Source: Nibrella saemangeumensis
GTDB taxonomy: Bacteria; Bacteroidota; Bacteroidia; Cytophagales; Spirosomataceae
Direction of reading: 5' to 3'
Assembly: GCF_039541915.1 (NCBI RefSeq)
Contig: NZ_BAABHD010000003.1
Location: 136,823 to 200,822, forward strand
DNA length: 64,000 bases
Translations under genes and position numbers: made by a program
Notes under the pieces: generated by a model
The model's database searches: none
What the model was told of the DNA's origin: nothing
Seen by the model: the letters and a program-made list of their open reading frames with translations, nothing else
Part shown: in pieces, positions 26,360-35,473 of the stretch
How the letters are laid out: each line of letters starts with the position of its first letter
Position numbering within the stretch: position 1 is the first letter of the stretch

Positions 26360-27997
26360 TCAGTTACTCACTTTTAGCAGTCTGAGCTGTTTTCTCTGGT
26401 TGCTTTGCTGGACTTCCAACAGGTAAATACCCGGACTGTAGTTATCCCCAAACGTCAACGTCTGATTGGATGGGAGTTGCTCCCGTTGTTCGATCAAGCG
26501 CCCCCGCACATCGGTGACCCGCATGGTCATTTGCCCGCCTGACCCGCCGTCTACCTGGATGGTAAATGCACCGGCAGAGGGGTTGGGCATTGCTTTCAGA
26601 TTCAGTTCAATGGCCTCTTCCGACACATCAGCTACTCGGGCCGGCTTACCCGGCTTCGACTTATCTTTACCTTTGCCCTTAGCATCGAGCGGACAGACCA
26701 GATTATTGTACTTATCCAGAGTAGAGGCCAGCTTCAACATGGTGTCTCTGTTTCCGCTGCTCAGGGCTGCGTTCACCTGCGCAATAATCTGTGCCTGGGT
26801 AAGCGGGTAATCCACATCGCCATGGTAAGCGTTGAGCAGGGCCGTTGTGGCTGCGCGGAGCAAGGTTTGGGCTGCTCCCACTACACCTGAACCGCCCCCC
26901 CCCTGTACTGCCTCAAGTAGGGTGGCGTTGTCAAGGCCGAGGTTATCAGGCACCTCAAACACACTCTCTACGGTCTGCGCCGGTGAGTAGTTGGTGGTTA
27001 CCCATGAATTTGGGTTGTTTTTCCAGTATCCAGGGCTGCACCCTTCGTTACCGATAGCTTCGCAACGCAGATAGACCGTTGCGGTTGTACCAGTACAGGT
27101 GCCGCTCTTGGCAACCAGCACCTGATAATTACCCTCCGTCAGGAAGACAAACGTGGGCGTGCCGGCAATGAGCGTGCCGTTCTCCTGCACCACCGGGCTG
27201 CCATTGACGTCCTTGACTAAGGTATACTGATAAGGTGCAGTAATACCGCCTACCTGTACGTTGAAGCTACCATCATTGGCCCCGCAGGTGGGCTGCTTGA
27301 GGTTAGCAGGGGTCATAGTAAGTTGCTGCTGAGGCAACTCTACAGTCACACTCCCCGAGCAGGTACCCCCTTTGGCGATGAACACCTGATAGGTCCCCCC
27401 CGTCAGGAAGACAAATGTGGGCGTGCCGGCAATGAGCGTGCCGTTCTCCTGCACCACCGGGCTGCCATTGACGTCCTTGACTAAGGTATACTGATAAGGT
27501 GCAGTAATACCGCCTACCTGTACGTTGAAGCTACCATCATTGGCCCCGCAGGTGGGCTGCTTGAGGTTAGCAGGGGTCATAGTAAGTTGCTGCTGAGGCA
27601 ACTCCACGGTCACACTCCCCGAGCAGGTACCCCCTTTGGCGATGAACACCTGATAGGTCCCCCCCGTCAGGAAGACAAATGTGGGCGTGCCGGCAATGAG
27701 CGTGCCGTTCTCCTGCACCACCGGGCTGCCATTGACGTCCTTGACTAAGGTATACTGATAAGGTGCAGTAATACCGCCTACCTGTACGTTGAAGCTACCA
27801 TCATTGGCCCCGCAGGTCGCTGTGTGTATGTTGACCGGAGTCAGGGTAAGGTCACATTGCGCCTGCGCTTCAAGTAAAGAGAACAAGACAAGGACGACTG
27901 AAAACATCACAGCACAAAGTCTCCTGCTGTGAAATAGTGGTCCATGCTGAATCCGTTGCCACCCGGACAGGAGTTGCATACAGGTAAAAATTGCCAT
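26360..27997 (-). CDS. Secreted SprB-like repeat protein with type IX sorting tail
   Basis: 545 residues. An N-terminal signal (hydrophobic MFSVVLVLFSLLEAQA after a long polar start) precedes three SprB-like repeats of 88 residues, each opening CGANDGSFNVQVGG and closing with GTCSGSVTVELPQQQ; the third is more divergent. A domain beginning GCSPGYWKNNPNSW, found in secreted proteins and without known function, fills about residues 315-430. A KGKGKDKSKPGK linker leads to a type IX (Por_Secre_tail) sorting domain: MPNPSAGAFTIQVDG to the end. The protein is expected on the cell surface or released, perhaps in adhesion or gliding. Confidence 0.88.
   Translation of the reverse strand: MAIFTCMQLLSGWQRIQHGPLFHSRRLCAVMFSVVLVLFSLLEAQAQCDLTLTPVNIHTATCGANDGSFNVQVGGITAPYQYTLVKDVNGSPVVQENGTLIAGTPTFVFLTGGTYQVFIAKGGTCSGSVTVELPQQQLTMTPANLKQPTCGANDGSFNVQVGGITAPYQYTLVKDVNGSPVVQENGTLIAGTPTFVFLTGGTYQVFIAKGGTCSGSVTVELPQQQLTMTPANLKQPTCGANDGSFNVQVGGITAPYQYTLVKDVNGSPVVQENGTLIAGTPTFVFLTEGNYQVLVAKSGTCTGTTATVYLRCEAIGNEGCSPGYWKNNPNSWVTTNYSPAQTVESVFEVPDNLGLDNATLLEAVQGGGGSGVVGAAQTLLRAATTALLNAYHGDVDYPLTQAQIIAQVNAALSSGNRDTMLKLASTLDKYNNLVCPLDAKGKGKDKSKPGKPARVADVSEEAIELNLKAMPNPSAGAFTIQVDGGSGGQMTMRVTDVRGRLIEQREQLPSNQTLTFGDNYSPGIYLLEVQQSNQRKQLRLLKVSN
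27065..27814 (-). repeat. Tandem 264-bp repeats inside the surface-protein gene
   Basis: Units at 27551-27814 and 27287-27550 differ by only a few bases; a third copy, 27065-27286, diverges at its 3' end. The near identity points to recent duplication or gene conversion, and copy number may vary between strains. Confidence 0.9.
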
Positions 27998-28564
27998 GTT
28001 TTTAGGATTTAGAGATGATAGGTAGAAATTTTAATGTCCCGCAGCATTAGTAAGGACAGGGGGCGAGTTATCACAGAATAGTGTTTTCATAACCAGTAGT
28101 TAACCGTTCTGCATAAATATTACACCTGGCGGGAGCAAAAGACAGTCAATTGCCATTACAGCCTAACTGTGAAGGAAATATATAGTAAAATAATTATCTT
28201 TTTTAGCATTATTTTTTTCTGCTACACTGGAGCGGCTTGGCACTACCACTAGTGGCTCTGTCCCCAATTTACCGCATCGAAAAATAGATGAAACCCTATG
28301 AAAACAGGAGAGAAAGATGGGTATTAGAAGCGATAATCACTTCGGGCGTATTCCTTTTAGGTGACGCGCCGGACGAGGTGTATCAGGCCAGATTAAACCC
28401 CGGCCCTACAAACAGGCCTGTCTACGCTACTCTATATACGATGCCAGGGCAGCTAAGGTTACGCAAAGGAGGCTGGCAGACACTTCCCGGTAAAACACAG
28501 CCAAAAAATAGTATTTGCTTGATTGTATGCCCACCGAACGTAATATTTACCCAACTTCGTTTTC
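27998..28564. other. Long intergenic region
   Basis: 567 bases, AT-rich in the first half, between the divergent repeat-protein and response-regulator genes. It must hold both promoters, but I found no clear TTG/TAnnTTTG pair. A 10-base palindrome CCACTAGTGG is at 28246-28255. A 98-codon open frame in it is not convincing. Confidence 0.5.
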
Positions 28565-29236
28565 ATGAAAGTGCTGTTAGTTGAAGACGAAGAGCGGGTG
28601 GTCTCCTTTATCCGCAAAGGTATTTCGGCCGAAGGCTACGAAGTTGCCGTCGCCTACGACGGACGGACGGGCCTGTCTTTGTTTCGCAAAGATGTTTATG
28701 ATATCATCATTCTGGATGTCAATCTGCCGCAGATGAACGGCTTTGAGTTGTGCCGGCAGATCCGGGCGGAGAATGAAGATGTGCCCGTGCTGATGCTAAC
28801 CGCGCTGGATAGTCTGGCTGACAAGGCGGATGGCTTCAACGCCGGCGCAGACGATTACCTGGCCAAACCCTTTGAGTTTCAGGAATTGCTTTTGCGGCTC
28901 CGGGCCCTGACCCGCCGGCACGGTCCCAAACAGAAGCAGATACTCCGTCTGGCCGATCTGGAACTGAACCTGGACACCAAAACCGTGACCAGGGCGGGTA
29001 AACGCATCGACCTGACCACCCGCGAATACTCCCTGATGGAATACCTGATGCTCAACAAAGGAAAAATCATCTCGCGGGTAGACATCAGCGAACGGGTCTG
29101 GAGCCTGAATTTCGATAGCAACACCAACATAATTGACGTATATATCAGCTACCTCCGCAAGAAAATCGATAAAGGTTTTTCGCCTAAATTACTGCATACC
29201 ATTGTGGGAATGGGATATGTGCTACGGGAAGGATAG
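28565..29236 (+). CDS. OmpR-family response regulator
   Basis: 223 residues: a receiver domain with acidic pocket VEDEE, phospho-acceptor Asp51 (IIILDVNLPQMNG), T in LMLTALD and K in YLAKPFE; then an OmpR/PhoB winged-helix domain (residues 128-222; LTTREYSLMEYLMLNKGKIISR, VDVYISYLRKKID-like sequence and VGMGYVL). It precedes its sensor kinase by 86 bases and lies upstream of an RND efflux pump, which it probably controls. Confidence 0.93.
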   Translation: MKVLLVEDEERVVSFIRKGISAEGYEVAVAYDGRTGLSLFRKDVYDIIILDVNLPQMNGFELCRQIRAENEDVPVLMLTALDSLADKADGFNAGADDYLAKPFEFQELLLRLRALTRRHGPKQKQILRLADLELNLDTKTVTRAGKRIDLTTREYSLMEYLMLNKGKIISRVDISERVWSLNFDSNTNIIDVYISYLRKKIDKGFSPKLLHTIVGMGYVLREG

Positions 29237-29240
29237 ATTT

Positions 29241-29314
29241 GGTTGATTGGTTAACTGGTTGTTTCGAACTAACCACTTATCTAATGAACCACTCAACCAG
29301 TTAACCAATTAACC
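29241..29314. repeat. Inverted repeat between response regulator and kinase
   Basis: 21-base arms 29241-29261 and 29294-29314 that pair throughout with one G-U wobble, made of GGTTAACTGGTTG / CAACCAGTTAACC, with a 32-base loop. It may reduce translation or stability of the kinase part. A related GGTTAATTGGTTTACTGG string occurs at 43350. Confidence 0.7.
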
Positions 29315-29322
29315 AGCCACAC

Positions 29323-30678
29323 ATGCTTATCCGCAATCGCCTGACAATCATTTTTACCTTGCTGGCTACGACCATCCAGGTTACACTGTCGATGCTGGTG
29401 TGGTACTTCTATTCGCTCTACCGGCAGGAGGAATTTTACAGCCGGTTGGAGTCAAAAGCCCGTGTGGCTGGACGAGTACTGATTTCCCGGCGGCATCTGC
29501 ATGACAACTTCTTTAAAAACATGGTGCGCACCGACCTGCTCACCATCGTAGAGGAGCAAATCAGTATTTTCGACAACCAACACAATCTGGTGTTTACCAA
29601 CCGCAACTTAAAGGAATCAGAGTATTATAAAGAAAAGATACCCCTGCTGGCGACCAATTCCCTGTTTGAATTCAACAGTGGTCATCTCGAATCCATTGTT
29701 ATACCTTATCAGGATCGAAACCAGCTGTTTTACATTTTTGTCTCGGGCTACGACCGGATCGGATTAGCTAAACTGGGAACACTGCAACAAATTCTGCTGC
29801 TGGCTAATCTGCTGGGTTTTGCGTTGACGATGGTGGCCGGTTGGTATTTCTCCGGCCGGGTGCTGAATCCCATTTCCCAGATCGTAGAGGAAGTGGAGCA
29901 GATCACCGCTCAGGATCTGCACAAGCGGGTGAACGAAGGCAATCGCCAGGATGAAATTGCCCAACTCGCCATCACCTTCAACCGGATGCTTTTTCGGCTG
30001 GAAGATGCCTTTGTTTCCCAACGCAGCTTTGTTTCTCACGCTTCCCACGAACTGCGCACCCCGCTCACCAATACCCTGGGGACGCTGGAGACATCCCTGC
30101 GGTACGACAAGAATCCAATCGATTGGCGCGAAAGCATGGAAGTAGCCGTTGACGAACTCAAAAAAGTGATTGCTCTGACGAATGGGCTGCTGGGTTTGGC
30201 CAAAGTAACCGACGGTACGGTGGCACTAACGGCCGTTCAGGTAGATGATTGCCTGCTCACGGCCATTGAGCAGGTCCAGGCCAGGTATCCGGGCCGGAAC
30301 CTGCCCCTTCAGTTTATGGCAGGTGAAGAAGAATCGTTTACGGTGAAAGGCAACGCAACGCTGCTGACCACGGCCTTTTTGAACGTGCTGGATAATGCCT
30401 GCAAATATTCCAGCGATGCGGTTTCTATACAACTGCAGGTTAGGGAAGACCAAATTATAATAACCGTAACTGACCGGGGGCGGGGTATTGACGAAACCGA
30501 TGCGGCCCAAATCCTTGATCCGCTTTTCCGGGGAAAAAACGTAGAGGGGGTCCCTGGCTATGGCATAGGTCTGGCCGTCACGCAGAAAATAATCGATCTG
30601 CACCAGGGCACGCTCCAGATCAACTCCGCCGTGAACCAGGGCACCTCGGTTACCATTCGTTTGCCAAACCAGGAGTAA
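29323..30678 (+). CDS. HAMP-domain sensor histidine kinase
   Basis: 451 residues: TM1 (residues 8-30), a periplasmic sensor of about 120 residues, TM2 (about 150-172), a HAMP domain (FSGRVLNPISQIVEEVEQI), HisKA with the phosphorylated histidine in SHASHELRTPLTNT, and HATPase with LNVLDNACKYS, TDRGRGID and GYGIGLAVTQKI. It is the cognate partner of the upstream response regulator, resembling metal- or drug-sensing kinases (CusS type) that adjoin RND pumps. The signal is unknown. Confidence 0.92.
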   Translation: MLIRNRLTIIFTLLATTIQVTLSMLVWYFYSLYRQEEFYSRLESKARVAGRVLISRRHLHDNFFKNMVRTDLLTIVEEQISIFDNQHNLVFTNRNLKESEYYKEKIPLLATNSLFEFNSGHLESIVIPYQDRNQLFYIFVSGYDRIGLAKLGTLQQILLLANLLGFALTMVAGWYFSGRVLNPISQIVEEVEQITAQDLHKRVNEGNRQDEIAQLAITFNRMLFRLEDAFVSQRSFVSHASHELRTPLTNTLGTLETSLRYDKNPIDWRESMEVAVDELKKVIALTNGLLGLAKVTDGTVALTAVQVDDCLLTAIEQVQARYPGRNLPLQFMAGEEESFTVKGNATLLTTAFLNVLDNACKYSSDAVSIQLQVREDQIIITVTDRGRGIDETDAAQILDPLFRGKNVEGVPGYGIGLAVTQKIIDLHQGTLQINSAVNQGTSVTIRLPNQE

Positions 30679-30762
30679 CCCTTCTAATGTTTTCTAATTT
30701 CACTCTCACACCGTTCTAATATTGTCAGGCGTGCTTTGTATCAGTCACAGAAGATACAAGGT

Positions 30763-31053
30763 ATGCAGCGTCGGACTTTTCCCTCTATTTTACTCTACGG
30801 GTTTGGGCTCGCATTAGCGCTTTCGCTCATGTTCAACGGCTATTTGCTATACAGGCAGAGCCGTCAGCGAAGCCTCAATGAATACGAGTTATATAACACG
30901 GCTAACCTGTTGAACCCTGCGGCCTACCAACAGCAGCTTTCAGAATGCATACGGGCCAACGAACAGAAAGACAGCCTGCTTCGCCGGCTGGAGCAGGCAC
31001 CTAACGCACCTCCGGGCAAGGCTGTTGCCGTTCAGCACTCTGCGGCACCATAG
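30763..31053 (+). CDS. Small single-membrane-segment protein
   Basis: A 96-residue protein: a short basic start, one membrane helix (ILLYGFGLALALSLMFNGYLLY), then a polar, coiled-coil-prone tail (QQQLSECIRANEQKDSLLRRLEQ) ending in a Pro/Ala stretch. The ATG at 30763 is chosen over a TTG nine codons earlier. It sits between the sensor kinase and the efflux adaptor gene; I do not recognise the family. Confidence 0.65.
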   Translation: MQRRTFPSILLYGFGLALALSLMFNGYLLYRQSRQRSLNEYELYNTANLLNPAAYQQQLSECIRANEQKDSLLRRLEQAPNAPPGKAVAVQHSAAP

Positions 31054-31149
31054 CCTTCGTAAAAACACAAACCGCTTTCTAGCCTCTCAGGCATTTTCAC
31101 ATATCTGTCTTTTAAAATCGTCAAAAATCCCCTGAATTATAAAAAATAC

Positions 31150-32226
31150 ATGAAACAAGTCCTCATGTTCATCAGCTTGTGTGCCATCTGGGGCTGTTCA
31201 AGCTTTGCTAATAAAGAAGAAGAACCGAAGGAAGAACAAACCAGGTTTCTAGTGACCAGCCCCTTGCAAAAGGACACAACGGTTATTAAAGACTACGTCT
31301 GTCAGATCCATTCAATACAGCATATTGAACTCAGAGCGCTCGAGAAAGGCTATCTGCAGAAGATTTATGTGGACGAAGGCCAGTTCGTACCAAAAGGGCA
31401 GCTTATGTTTCAGATCATGCCCATGCTCTACCAGGCCGAACGCCAAAAGGCGGAAGCCGAAGTTAATTTCGTGGGTATTGAGTACCAGAACACCAAAAAG
31501 CTGGCCGACAGCAATGTCGTCTCCCGTAATGAGCTGGCCTTGGCCAAGGCCAAATTAGATAAGGCCAAAGCAGAATTGACCCTGGCCCAGACTCATCTGC
31601 AATTTACCCAGATCAGAGCCCCGTTCTCCGGTATTATGGACCACTTCCAGGTACGGCTGGGGAGCCTTGTCGATGAAGGTGATTTGCTGACCACGTTATC
31701 TGACAACAGCAAAATGTGGGTTTATTACAACGTTCCGGAAGCAGAATACCTTGATTATAAGGCAACCAACGGACAGACAAAAGTTAATCTGCTCATGGCC
31801 AACAATAAGCTGTTCGAGTATCCCGGCGTAGTTGAAACCATTGAAGCTGACTTTAACAATGAAACCGGAAATATTGCGTTCCGGGCCACCTTCCCTAATC
31901 CTAAAAGGCTGTTACGACACGGAGAAACAGGTAGCATCCAGATGACGGTACCGCTGAAGAATGCGCTGATCATTCCGCAGAAAGCCACCTTCGAAGTGCT
32001 GGAAAAGAAGTATGTATATGTGGTGGATAAAGACAACATGATCCGGTCGAGGGACATCACCATAGCCGCCGAGTTACCCCACATTTTCGTCGTTAAAGCG
32101 GGGCTGAACAAAGGGGATAAGATCCTGCTGGAAGGCTTACGGCAGGTACGGGAAAATCAGAAGATACAGTACAAATTCCTGCAGCCTGATTCGGTCATCA
32201 ATCAGTTGGACTTATACGCCGAGTAA
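31150..32226 (+). CDS. RND efflux periplasmic adaptor (membrane fusion protein)
   Basis: A 358-residue HlyD/AcrA-type adaptor with a lipoprotein signal (lipobox IWGC, Cys16). The lipoyl half-motifs are IELRALEKGYLQKIYVDEGQFVPKGQ and APFSGIMDHFQVRLGSLVDEGD, on either side of a coiled-coil hairpin (VNFVGIEYQNTKKLADSNVVSRNELALAK); beta-barrel and membrane-proximal domains follow. It links the RND pump to the outer-membrane channel; it is followed 40 bases later by the pump gene. Confidence 0.93.
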   Translation: MKQVLMFISLCAIWGCSSFANKEEEPKEEQTRFLVTSPLQKDTTVIKDYVCQIHSIQHIELRALEKGYLQKIYVDEGQFVPKGQLMFQIMPMLYQAERQKAEAEVNFVGIEYQNTKKLADSNVVSRNELALAKAKLDKAKAELTLAQTHLQFTQIRAPFSGIMDHFQVRLGSLVDEGDLLTTLSDNSKMWVYYNVPEAEYLDYKATNGQTKVNLLMANNKLFEYPGVVETIEADFNNETGNIAFRATFPNPKRLLRHGETGSIQMTVPLKNALIIPQKATFEVLEKKYVYVVDKDNMIRSRDITIAAELPHIFVVKAGLNKGDKILLEGLRQVRENQKIQYKFLQPDSVINQLDLYAE

Positions 32227-32266
32227 GCCTCTTTCCAGAAAATCAGCCAGCAGAAGCCTAGAAAAT

Positions 32267-35200
32267 ATGTTTAGTAAATTCATACGCCGACCGGTATTTG
32301 CCATTGTCATATCAGTCATGATCGTCTTTATTGGGATACTGGCCATCAAGAAATTGCCAATTTCTCAATTCCCGGATATTGCCCCCACCACCGTCAATAT
32401 CTTTATTGCCTACCCCGGCTCCAGTGCCGATGTCCTGGTCAAATCTACGCTGATTACGCTGGAACAGGCCATCAACGGGGTTCAGGATATGCGGTATATA
32501 GCGACCGATGCTACCAGCGCGGGCGAGGCTACCCTGCGGATTATTTTTGAGCCGGGTACGGACCCCAACGATGCCGTTATCCGGGTAAAAACCAGGGTAG
32601 ACCAGGTGATGCCGCTGCTGCCGGAACTGGTTCAGCGGGAAGGGGTCATTATTACGCCCATCCAGCCAAGTATGCTGATGTACGTTAACCTCTACTCCAA
32701 GACGAAGAGCATAGACGAGAAATTCCTGTTCAACTACGCTACCGTGAAGATGATCCCCGAGATCCAGCGGACCCGGGGGGTAGCCAGAGCGCAGATATTG
32801 GGGAGCCGCCGGTATGCGATGCGCGTCTGGCTGAACCCCGACCGCATGCGGGCCTATAACATCTCCGTCGAGGAGGTCATGAAAGCATTAGGCGAACAGA
32901 GCATCATTGGCCGACCCGGCCGGATCGGCCAAAGCTCCGGTATAGCGGCCCAGTCGTTGGAATATGTGCTCACCTACAAAGGCCGGTATAACAAGCCGGA
33001 AGAGTATGAAAGTATTATTATCCGGGCCAATGCAGCAGGCGAAAGCATTCACCTGAAGGATATTGCCACAGTAGAACTGGGCAGTGAATTCTTTGACATC
33101 TATTCAAACCTGGACGGCCACGCGTCGGCCGCCATTGTGTTGAAGCAGAACTACGGCAGTAATGCCAGTGATGTGATTGCCGAGGTAAAAGAAAAGCTTG
33201 CGGAAATGAAAGCTTCCTTTCCGCCGGGTATGGACTATAAAATCAGCTATGATGTCTCCCAGTTTCTGGATGCGTCGATCGAGCAGGTCATTCATACCCT
33301 GCGCGATGCCTTTCTCCTGGTCGCCTTTGTGGTGTTCATCTTCCTGGGCGACTGGCGTTCTACCCTGATCCCGATCCTGGCGGTGCCGGTATCGCTGATC
33401 GGTGCGTTTTTTGTGATTCAATTCTTCGGGCTTTCCATCAACCTGGTAACGCTCTTTGCCCTGGTGCTGGCGATTGGTATTGTGGTGGATGATGCCATTG
33501 TGGTGGTCGAGGCCGTACACGCCAAGATGGAAGAAGAGCCGCATCTGACGCCTTATGGTGCGGTTAAAAAAGTGCTTGGGGAAATCAGTGGCGCCATTAT
33601 CGCCATTACCATGGTAATGGTGTCGGTATTCCTGCCCATATCCTTTATGTCGGGCCCGGTTGGGACCTTTTACCGGCAGTTCTCCATTACCATGGCCAGT
33701 TCAATCGTGATTTCGGCGCTGATCGCGCTGACGCTGACGCCCGTGTTGTGTGCCATGCTGTTGAAAAATCACAATAGTCATCCCAAGAAGAAGAACCTGC
33801 TGACCAGAGCGCTCGACAGTTTCAACCGGTCGTTTGATAAACTGACCGGCCGGTACGTGAGCCTGTTGAAACTGATCGTCAACCGGAGAGTCGTAACGTT
33901 CGGCGTATTGCTAGCCTTTTGTGCGGGCATATTCTACGAAAATACCATTCTGCCGGCCGGTTTCATTCCGAACGAAGACCAGGGCACGATTTACGCCATT
34001 ATCCAGACCCCTCCGGGCTCTACCCTGGAGAAAACCAACGAGGTGTCGCAACGGCTCCAGAAAATCTGTGAAGACATCGAAGGGGTAGAATCGGTATCGT
34101 CGCTGGCCGGTTACGAGATCATGACCGAAGGCCGGGGTTCCAACGCCGGTACCTGCCTGATCAACCTGAAACCCTGGTCGGATCGTCACCAGAACGTGAA
34201 GGAGATTATGGAGGAACTGGAGGAGAAATCGAAAGGTCTGGGAGCCATTGTTGAGTTCTTTGAACCACCCGCCATTCCGGGATTTGGTACCTCAGGCGGT
34301 TTTTCCATGCGTTTGCTGGACAAAACGACGGATACAGACTATCGCGAATTCGATAAAATCAATAAAGAGTTCATGGATAATCTGGGCAAGCGCAAAGAAC
34401 TCACCGGCCTGTTTACCTTTTTTGCAGCCAATTATCCGCAATACGAACTGGAGATCGACAATAATCTGGCGATGCAAAAAGGCGTATCCATCGGGAGTGC
34501 CATGGAAAACCTGAATATCCTGATTGGCAGCACCTACGAACAGGGCTTCATTAAGTTCAATCAGTTTTTCAAAGTGTACGTACAATCTTACCCCAGCTTC
34601 AGACGGCTTCCTTCCGATCTGTTAAAGCTGTTTGTCAAGAATGATCATGGCGAAATGGTACCCTACTCAGCCTTCATGCGGCTGAAAAAAGGCCAGGGGC
34701 CCAATGAAATTACCCGGTTCAATTTGTATAACTCATCCGCCATTCAGGGCCTTCCGGCCAAGGGTTATACCACCGCCGATGCCATACACGCCATCCGGGA
34801 GGTTGCCGCCAAGACATTACCAAGGGGGTACGACATTGCTTTTGAAGGCCTTTCCTATGACGAGTCGATCCGGGGAAATGAAGCGCTGTATGTGTTCCTG
34901 ATTGTCCTGGCCTTTGTCTACTTTGTGCTTGCCGCGCAGTACGAAAGCTTCATCATTCCGCTGGCGGTGGTGTTTTCGCTGCCGGCTGGGGTATTTGGTT
35001 CGTTTTTGCTGCTGAAGCTGATGGGGCTGGAAAACAACATTTATGCTCAGATCGGCCTTATCATGCTGGTGGGTCTGCTAGGTAAAAACGCCGTCCTGAT
35101 CGTTGAGTTTGCCGTTCAGAAGCGCCAACAGGGCGAAACGATCCTGAACGCAGCCATTGAAGGAGCCAGGGTCCGTTTCCGCCCTATCCTGATGACCTCC

Positions 35201-35473
35201 TTCGCTTTTGTTGCCGGTTTGATACCCTTAATTATTGCTACGGGGGCAGGCGCTATTGGTAACAGAACCATTGGTGCGTCTGCGCTGGGTGGGATGTTGT
35301 TCGGCACCATTTTCGGAGTCATCATCATCCCTGGTTTATACTACATATTTGGCCATCTGGCCGATGGCCGGAAGATGATCAGGGGGGAAGAAGATGATCC
35401 GCTGACCGAAAGCCTGGTTCATCAATTAGACACGTTTCCTGTAACTGAAGAAAGTACGAATCATGTTCAATAA
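32267..35473 (+). CDS. RND multidrug efflux transporter, AcrB/HAE1 type
   Basis: A 1068-residue inner-membrane pump with 12 membrane segments and two large periplasmic loops. It begins MFSKFIRRPVFAIVISV, typical of the HAE1 family. The proton-relay residues are intact: the Asp pair in GIVVDDAIVVVEAVH (TM4) and the Lys in VGLLGKNAVLIVEFA (TM10). It expels drugs, dyes or bile-type compounds using the proton gradient, as a trimer. The family separates it from the CusA-type metal pumps. Confidence 0.95.
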   Translation: MFSKFIRRPVFAIVISVMIVFIGILAIKKLPISQFPDIAPTTVNIFIAYPGSSADVLVKSTLITLEQAINGVQDMRYIATDATSAGEATLRIIFEPGTDPNDAVIRVKTRVDQVMPLLPELVQREGVIITPIQPSMLMYVNLYSKTKSIDEKFLFNYATVKMIPEIQRTRGVARAQILGSRRYAMRVWLNPDRMRAYNISVEEVMKALGEQSIIGRPGRIGQSSGIAAQSLEYVLTYKGRYNKPEEYESIIIRANAAGESIHLKDIATVELGSEFFDIYSNLDGHASAAIVLKQNYGSNASDVIAEVKEKLAEMKASFPPGMDYKISYDVSQFLDASIEQVIHTLRDAFLLVAFVVFIFLGDWRSTLIPILAVPVSLIGAFFVIQFFGLSINLVTLFALVLAIGIVVDDAIVVVEAVHAKMEEEPHLTPYGAVKKVLGEISGAIIAITMVMVSVFLPISFMSGPVGTFYRQFSITMASSIVISALIALTLTPVLCAMLLKNHNSHPKKKNLLTRALDSFNRSFDKLTGRYVSLLKLIVNRRVVTFGVLLAFCAGIFYENTILPAGFIPNEDQGTIYAIIQTPPGSTLEKTNEVSQRLQKICEDIEGVESVSSLAGYEIMTEGRGSNAGTCLINLKPWSDRHQNVKEIMEELEEKSKGLGAIVEFFEPPAIPGFGTSGGFSMRLLDKTTDTDYREFDKINKEFMDNLGKRKELTGLFTFFAANYPQYELEIDNNLAMQKGVSIGSAMENLNILIGSTYEQGFIKFNQFFKVYVQSYPSFRRLPSDLLKLFVKNDHGEMVPYSAFMRLKKGQGPNEITRFNLYNSSAIQGLPAKGYTTADAIHAIREVAAKTLPRGYDIAFEGLSYDESIRGNEALYVFLIVLAFVYFVLAAQYESFIIPLAVVFSLPAGVFGSFLLLKLMGLENNIYAQIGLIMLVGLLGKNAVLIVEFAVQKRQQGETILNAAIEGARVRFRPILMTSFAFVAGLIPLIIATGAGAIGNRTIGASALGGMLFGTIFGVIIIPGLYYIFGHLADGRKMIRGEEDDPLTESLVHQLDTFPVTEESTNHVQ

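Noticed and set aside
27065..27814. Regular repeats considered as a CRISPR array
   Set aside because: The 264-bp units are in-frame coding repeats with no spacers.
28288..28584. 98-codon plus-strand open frame before the response regulator
   Set aside because: Its residues look unlike a protein, it has no known motif and it overlaps the well-supported regulator start.
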